From assembly GCA_014904985.1 (NCBI GenBank), contig MU128937.1:1-64000 (forward strand): a DNA stretch of 64,000 nucleotides. The letters are read 5' to 3'. The notes under the pieces are model-generated. The model did no database searches, was not told the origin of the DNA, and was given only the letters and a program-made list of their open reading frames with translations. A program made the position numbers and the translations under genes. Below are positions 57,650 through 64,000 of the stretch, piece after piece; the first letter of the stretch is position 1, and each line of letters opens with the position of its first letter. Origin of the DNA: Hydnum rufescens UP504. Its lineage: Eukaryota > Basidiomycota > Agaricomycetes > Cantharellales > Hydnaceae.

Positions 57650-60600
57650 ATGATGTCCAAGGCGTCCTTGACGCCCGTTTTCTTATACGACCTCGCTTCT
57701 GGGGTCATCCTTCTTCTCTTATCTTTTTCCGTCTTGTTTGTGCGTTCGACGCCCCCGTCCAAAGATGCCGCCTCAGATGAAGTCACTCCGATTGTCGTCA
57801 GTCTTATCACCCCACGCCGCAGCTTGATTCGTACCATTTTATCTCTTGCCGCACTCACATATGCTGCAGACGCCTCTGTGGCTATTGTACGTGTCATTTT
57901 GTCGGGCACATGGGGTACGCCAGGTCCCATTGCGGTCGCGCCATTCCTGGTTGGCCTGGTAGCTTTTGGCCTCTTGGCCATCTTTCTATCATGGAAGGAT
58001 CTCAGAGGGGTGGACGTCTGGCAGCGACGACGAGTTCGTCTGTTTGCCGTGCTCGCTGTGCTCTTTGAGTTTGCCCATCTTATCGTTGTCGCCACCGCAG
58101 GAAATCTTCGGGGTACGACGCGTTCTCTCCCCATTTATGCCTAGGTATATGCCCTTATCTCTAACTTATTGCAGATGGTCGTCCACCAATTAGTTCTCCG
58201 GAGAAACCAACGCTCCCAGCAGTGTTGTTCTCTCCTTACGCTCATTTCTCATTGTCCGTCCTTCGACTATTAGTGATCCTCCCACTATACCCCGCATTAG
58301 CATACCCTTATCGCACATATGTTCCATCCTCTTCGCCCGCCGGGCAGCGGGCGACAGAGGAACCATTAGTTACGGCGACGTCCTCCCTTCTCATTCCATC
58401 CGACGTCCCATTCCAATCTTCCTCCGGCCTTCTCGCCCCCAAGCCTCAATACGGCACATTTAATAGTGCTCAACCATCAACTGTGAACTCCCGTGCCCAT
58501 ACTCCCACCGCATCTGAGAGTGCCATCCCGCACAAACCTGATCCTCGTGCCGACATTAACCTCGACCCGACTTGGCGCGAGATGGGACAGCGCATTCGTC
58601 GACTGATACCCTATCTGTGGCCCGCAGGTGTGCGAAAGTTGGAGTTTCTAGCCCTGTTTTGTTTTGTACTGCTGATCGCGGGGCGGTTCGTTGCGTATTA
58701 CGTACCGACGACACTGCGACAGCTCGTCGCGACGTTTGAGCAGCAGGACAAGTTGCCGCGCCCATCTCCCTGGCCGTTGGTCTTCTTGTACGCAGGGCTG
58801 CGCTTCCTTCAGGGTTCCGGCGGTCTGGGCGCTCTGCGCGATGTACGTCTGTTCATGTTCATTCAGTTCGTGATTATGATCTAATTAGTCTCGGGGCTGG
58901 TTTGTCCCCGCCATCCTAGATTGCTTGGGCCCCTGTCATGCAATATTCAGATCGACGTGAGTGGTGGATTCCTTCACCTCAATACTGTAGATCTGAACTT
59001 TCATTTCTTACCTGAAGGTATGTCTCAAATGTCTTTCGACCACTTATTGAATCTCTCCCTCGCATTCCACACGCGCCGTAAGACTGGTGAAGTTCTCCGT
59101 ATCCTTGATCGTGGCGCAGCGATCAATCACATCTTTGAGGTTCGACAGCTTTTGGTCGTGGGGATGATGAAACCTCACTGATACCCGCTTAATAGCTGCT
59201 TCTGTTTAATATCTTCCCTACTCTCGTGGATATCGTTGTCGCCCTTACCGTCTTTGTGGTATACTTTAACTGGACTTTGAGCGCTGTGATCTTCCTCGTT
59301 ATGTTCACGTATAGTGAGTGACCCTCACTTGTTACACCTGCATTTCTGATGTCAATAACTTTTGTAAAGCCGTGTCGAGTGTTCGTAGACCATGTTGCCG
59401 CTCCATGTACATTATTCGCTGACTTCTTTTTTTTTTTCTTAAATTTTAATTAACAGATTGCTCTAACAACGTGGCGTACTAAAATCCGTCGACAGATGAA
59501 TGACCGGGACGTCGTACGTCACTCTGTTTCCATATTCAGTTGGAATAACGACGTTGTTGATTCTCATTGCAGATTACCCGAGGAATCCACACGGATTGTT
59601 TGTTAAACTACGAGGTAAAATGACTCATGCCCAGCATACTGAGCCGGGCTACTTATTCAATGATATTTTGATGCAGACGGTGAAATACTTTGGCGGAGAG
59701 GCTCATGAGGCCGAAAGGTATCGCGAAGCTATCCAGAAATACCAGGCATTGGAATTCAAAGTGATGGGTGGGGAAAACGTATCTTGATTAATCGTGGCAG
59801 TCACTAAGTGATGTTCCTGTATTATGTTTTATGCACGTTTAGCGTCGTTGAATTTGCTCAACCTCGTGCAAAACTTCATTATCGTGCGTCCCGTCTATTT
59901 CTTTTTTTATGACCGTGTGATTTCCCATTAATGGAGATTTGGTCCAGTCATTTGGATTGTTGGTTGGCAGCCTTCTCGTTGCCGTTGATGTTGTCAATGG
60001 CGTCAAGAACACGAGTGACTTCATTTTCTTTATCACATATTTGGCACAGGTGTATGGTCCTCTCAATAATTTGGTATGGGGAATTCCACTCATTGGTGAT
60101 CACGACACTCAAATCTATACCAACGGAACAGGGTTATATCTATCGCTCAATCAATCAATCTCTGGTCGATACTGAGCGGTTGCTCAAGTTGTTAGATGAA
60201 TCAACGGACGTCAATGATAAGCCAGGTGCACCCGACCTCGTTGTTACCGATGGGGAGATCGAATTCCGTGAGTTAGGGTGACGGATACCCCGTTTTTGGC
60301 TGTCCTAATGTGCATCTTAGGCAACGTGTCGTTCACCTACGACGAAAGAACAACGGCTCTCCAAAATATCTCATTCAAAGTTCCGAAAGGTTCTTCTGTG
60401 GCGCTAGTCGGCGAATCTGGCTCTGGGAAGAGCACGATCCTGCGCCTTCTCTACCGCTTCTACGATCTCAAGGAGGGCCACGGTCAGATCCTCATTGATG
60501 GCCAAGACATTCGAGATGTCTCGCAAGCCAGTCTTCGTCGTGCCATCGGTGTTAGTGCCCCAAGACAGCGTTCTTTTCAACCACTCGATTGGATACAACA

Positions 60601-62263
60601 TCAAGTACGGCAAATTCGGAGCGACGCAGGAGGAGATTGAGTATGCAGCTCAGGCGGCACAGATGCATGAAAGGATCCTGTCTTTTCCCGACGGATACGG
60701 CACCAAGGTCGGCGAGCGAGGGGTCAGGCTCTCCGGGGGCGAGAAACAACGAGTATCTATCGCTCGTACGTTCCTCAAGAACGCGCCTATCCTGTTGTTG
60801 GATGAAGCTACATCGTGAGTGGCACTTTCTGAGGAATATAATCGAGGGGGTTTTCACTCTTTGTTGTCGATCTTAGCGCGTTGGATACGACGACTGAGAA
60901 AGATATCCAGAAGGCATTGCAGAATTTGGTTAGCCTCCCAACTGCATCTGGATCTTAAGCATGTCTGCTAAACTCTGGGCACAGTTGACAGGTCGATCTT
61001 CGTTATCAATTGCTCATCGTCTATCGGTAGGGCCCACTCGTTTAATAGATATGCATTCATGCTGATTACTTGCCTTTCCCGTAGACCATTGCGAATTCCG
61101 ACATGTCCGTATCTATTCTGCCGCTTGATGATTCTTTGTGCTGGTGGCTGACCTGTCTCCTTCGTTAGTATATTAGTGTTGAAGGACGGGGAAGTCGTGG
61201 AATCAGGAGCCCATCGTGACCTCGTTGCCGCTAATGGCCTCTTTGCAGCAATGTGGGCGGAGCAGGTCACTGCCGACAGCCAGAGTCAGATCGTGGACTT
61301 TAACCAAAGCACGAAGGAAGCTGCTTCTGGATACACCGTTCTCGAACTACCGGCGTCTGTTCCTTTGGACTTCACCGAGCAACCTGTCGGGCATGAAGCG
61401 ATATTTCCATCCTCAGAACCTCAGCAACAATCAATTCTCGCCCCTGGGCCTGTCTATCCTCCGGCATCGTTCCAAGACCTTGAAGTGGACAATGTTGAAG
61501 AATCTCAAGAAAAGGTTACGGAGGTGAATGATGCCGCCCCTGTGTCGGACAGGGACGCAGAAGACGTTACTACTCCTGTGGGACCCTCTGAGAGTGGCCC
61601 TAGTCATGCACCTGTCGTGACATCGTCATTGCCTGAGGAAACTGGAGCACCGCCGGCGCCCGTGGCATTCCCTTCGTCTGATCCTCCTATTGTGTTCCCT
61701 TCGTCCGATGCTCCGATCGCTTTTCCTTCAGATGATGTCTCGACACGAGAAGTTGTGGATGCCCCGTCGCCGGAATTTGAAGCTCCAGGAGATTCTGAAG
61801 ATGCAGGTGCCCCGACAAGTCCCGTTACTCCCGCTCTTCCTACAGGCGTTACTTTCTCCCAGACTGAGTCCCCACGATCCGGTACACCAGAGCCGGGTGA
61901 TTCGACGAAGCGTAAACGAATTTCTTCGCAGAATTTCCAACGATTGGCACGACGTATTTCTATTGGCGGGCGCAAGGCCACTCAACAAGCCGCAGATGCT
62001 GTGCGGGCGGTGACGATGTCTAAAGATAAGGAACCAGCTCGAGGTGGTTCGCCCGCACCTAAGGAGAGCTTGGTTTCGAAGATGGGATTCGGTCGCGCAT
62101 CTTCGTCACGAGATGATGCAAGCTCAAGAGGCGAGGGCGGTAGTGGTAGTGCAAGGATAGTGGTAGTTTCGCTGGCGTGGACATCACGGGGGATGTTGGC
62201 TCAGGTGATGATTCGAAGAAGTTGAGGAGGAAGAGTAAGAGCATCAGCAAGAGCAAGAAGTAG
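57650..62263 (+). CDS. HMT1/ABCB6-type ABC half-transporter
   Basis: Vacuolar or mitochondrial half-ABC transporter of the heavy-metal-tolerance/ABCB6 group. The first exon encodes an extra N-terminal membrane domain (about five segments) before the canonical six-helix TMD, as in HMT1 and ABCB6. NBD motifs: Walker A 'GESGSGKST', Q-loop 'VPQDSVLFN', signature '[13 protein letters not shown]', Walker B '[12 protein letters not shown]' and H-loop 'SIAHRLST'. The family-typical '[12 protein letters not shown]' lies in the TMD. A ~300-residue Ser/Pro/Glu-rich tail follows. Two frame problems were found: an extra base at ~60554, just before the Q-loop, and one missing base near 62151. Correcting the second gives a Lys/Ser-rich end at TAG 62261-62263; uncorrected, the frame stops at 62225. 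Transport of glutathione- or phytochelatin-bound metals or heme precursors is inferred from the family. Confidence 0.88.
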
Positions 62264-62756
62264 CTGGGCCTTGCTTGTGGCCCTCTGACCTTTTCCTCTG
62301 TGTCTACTCCCCAGCTTTTGCTTCTAGCCCCACATACACGTCACTTTTGATCTCTCGTCCATGTATATTTTCACCTACTCTAGTTACTTTTCCCTCCCTT
62401 CCCCTCGTCCACGACATTTCATGAACGTGCTTTTTTTTAATACTTTCCACCCACCCCAAAACTTTTCATGCCTTCTACTTCCCTACGCTCGACGGATTCC
62501 TGATTGCTCCAGATTAAATCCAGATACCATTAACGCACTAGAGGTCTCCACGGAAACGAAAGTTAAACTATTAGTCTGAGCTATGAATGACATCGCGTTC
62601 TTTTTTTGTTTAAATACTGTGATTATATCTACAGGATAATCGAGCCGCCCAAGTGCCTACAGTTGTGTGCGTATCATTCTCAAATGGGGCGCGATTCTTT
62701 TTTTCTTTCTTTTTTTTTGGGGGGGAATATGCGAGCAGAATTGAGGGTGACTTGGG
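62264..62756. other. Convergent 3' region ABC transporter / ILV6
   Basis: 493 bp between two stop codons, with T-rich runs ('tttctttctttttttttggg' around 62697-62722). It presumably holds both 3'UTRs and polyadenylation sites. No gene was seen. Confidence 0.6.
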
Positions 62757-64000
62757 CTAGCCTGGAGGCAGCAAGCTGGCATCCACGGCCTCGCCGAATT
62801 CGACAGCGTCATCGTCCTCCAGCGAGCGGGGAAGCGGTGTCCGTGGCATGACCATCGCACCTGAGAAACAACACCAGAGAGAGATTAAGTGGTCCGAAAT
62901 AAGTTGAGGGGAGAAGGGACGTACCCGTTCGAGCAGACTCGATAATGCCAAACGGTTTTAGAAGGGTCAGGAACGCCTCGACGCGACTACTTTTGGCGGA
63001 CATTTCGACGATAACGCTGTTCTCGCTCACGTCGACGATGTTGGCGTTGAATTGCGCGGCCAGATTACGGATATGGCTTAGGTGTTGGTGTTTTATTCGC
63101 AGTGCCTCTGAAGGGTGAGGGCGCGGTGGTGGGCGTCGCTGGGATCTGAAGCTGCCGAGGGGGCTGTTTTGGCTTGTGGTTGTCCACTGTGCTGGAAGGA
63201 CTGCGCTAGAGCCATCTCGCGATCGAGTTTGTGCGAGGAAGGGTCCCCTTCGCGGTCATGGAGGAGTCCTTGCGGCTTACGGCGCGGTTCGTGGGAAGGT
63301 CCGCCAACGAGCTGGTCCTCCAGGTATTCAGGGCCTAGAATGGATACCTTAGCGAGTAGGAGCTCCCTCTCAATAGTTTTAGTGTTGGTGTAATTTAGGA
63401 CGGCCAGACCGGCACCTTGGAAAGAAACGAGCGAGCGAACGAACAAACGGATCAATATTGTTTGTTTTATAGTGAAGAGTGAATGAGTTTCGCATACGAG
63501 ATCCTCCAGCTGTCGTCGCGCTTGCTCGACAACACCATCCTGACCATTGAGGACGATACACATACGACTGAGGTCCCGAATCTCAGTTCGGCAGACGACC
63601 AAGGATTCGATATTGAAACCTCGCCCAGCCAGAATTCCGGATACCCGGGAGAGTACACCCGGTTCATTTTGTACAAGGCAGTTGAGAACATGTCTAAATA
63701 GGTCGACAATTGTTTTTTTTAGAATGATGCAAAAGTAGATAGAGATTGCAATTCCAAACTCACTTTTTATACGGCTGCAAACTTGGTGGAGGTGTATTGT
63801 AAAGAATGTTCGTTACAGCTTCCTCTGCACTGCGTGCTCTGGGGAGGTCTGTGGCTGGGAGAGGTGGGGGACGGGACCTTTGTTGTTCTTTGTACGCCAA
63901 CGCGGAGGTGGAGTCATCTGCAGTTCGAGGGGCCTGTTGCTGTTCTCATCTGCCTGAGCGCGTGCTGAAGTGGAGGCCGGCCGCCCGATGCTACGACGAG
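62757..64000 (-). CDS. ILV6: Acetolactate synthase regulatory subunit (5' truncated)
   Basis: Regulatory subunit of mitochondrial acetohydroxyacid synthase, the first common step of valine, leucine and isoleucine synthesis; it binds the catalytic ILV2 subunit and confers valine feedback inhibition. The ACT domain reads 'HVLNCLVQNEPGVLSRVSGI', 'GRGFNIESLVVCRTE', 'LSRMCIVLNGQDGVVEQA' and 'LNYTNTKTIERELLLAKVSI'. The C-terminal half has 'ALRIKHQHLSHIRNLAAQFN', 'VDVSENSVIVEMSAK' and 'FLTLLKPFGIIESARTG', and ends 'SLLPPG'. The N-terminal exon, including the presequence, runs off the window at 64000. Two frames need one extra G/C: 63404-63405 (giving VPVWAVLNYT) and 63113-63115 (giving ALTPSEALRI). 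Confidence 0.9.

Overview
This window looks like nuclear DNA from a mushroom-forming basidiomycete (Agaricomycete-type). Genes carry many short introns, mostly 50-65 bp with GT..AG ends. The recognisable proteins are eukaryotic housekeeping and fungal families: HRD1, TAPT1, THI6, RAP1, YSH1/CPSF73, ILV6, an HMT1/ABCB6-type ABC transporter and glycine-rich RRM proteins. No bacterial-style operons, tRNA, rRNA or CRISPR were seen. Multi-exon genes are listed by outer coordinates, with exon details in the evidence text.

Layout. Positions 1-6024 hold no credible gene. They contain two arrays of a 145-bp satellite, each closed on the right by a conserved ~335-bp end block. A third end block lies at the left edge. 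A pyrimidine-rich spacer full of degenerate minisatellites separates the arrays. Positions 6046-23717 hold, on the minus strand, the ER ubiquitin ligase HRD1, two large uncharacterised disordered proteins and an F-box protein, then a plus-strand alpha/beta hydrolase. Positions 23900-40001 hold a TAPT1-family membrane protein, a protein ending in a J-like HPD motif, and two paralogous MGH1-like glycoside hydrolases in tandem with a small ASCH/PUA-like gene between them. Positions 40245-50210 hold the thiamin enzyme THI6, a PhyH dioxygenase, the telomere protein RAP1 (BRCT plus three Myb-like modules) and, divergent from RAP1, the mRNA 3'-end nuclease YSH1. Positions 50496-64000 hold a catalytically degenerate RNase III/dsRBD protein, a TMEM135-like membrane protein, a head-to-head pair of glycine-rich RRM paralogs, the ABC transporter and the 5'-truncated ILV6.

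The genes form an ordinary housekeeping neighbourhood rather than one pathway. The points of most interest are: (i) the 145-bp satellites, whose variants concentrate at a CpG; (ii) the satellite end blocks, which carry a hairpin with a compensated base-pair change; (iii) five GC-AG introns, two of which swap donor type between the glycoside hydrolase paralogs; (iv) the three-Myb RAP1; (v) about a dozen places where one missing G/C base breaks an otherwise well-conserved reading frame, which points to indel errors in this assembly rather than a dozen independent pseudogenes.
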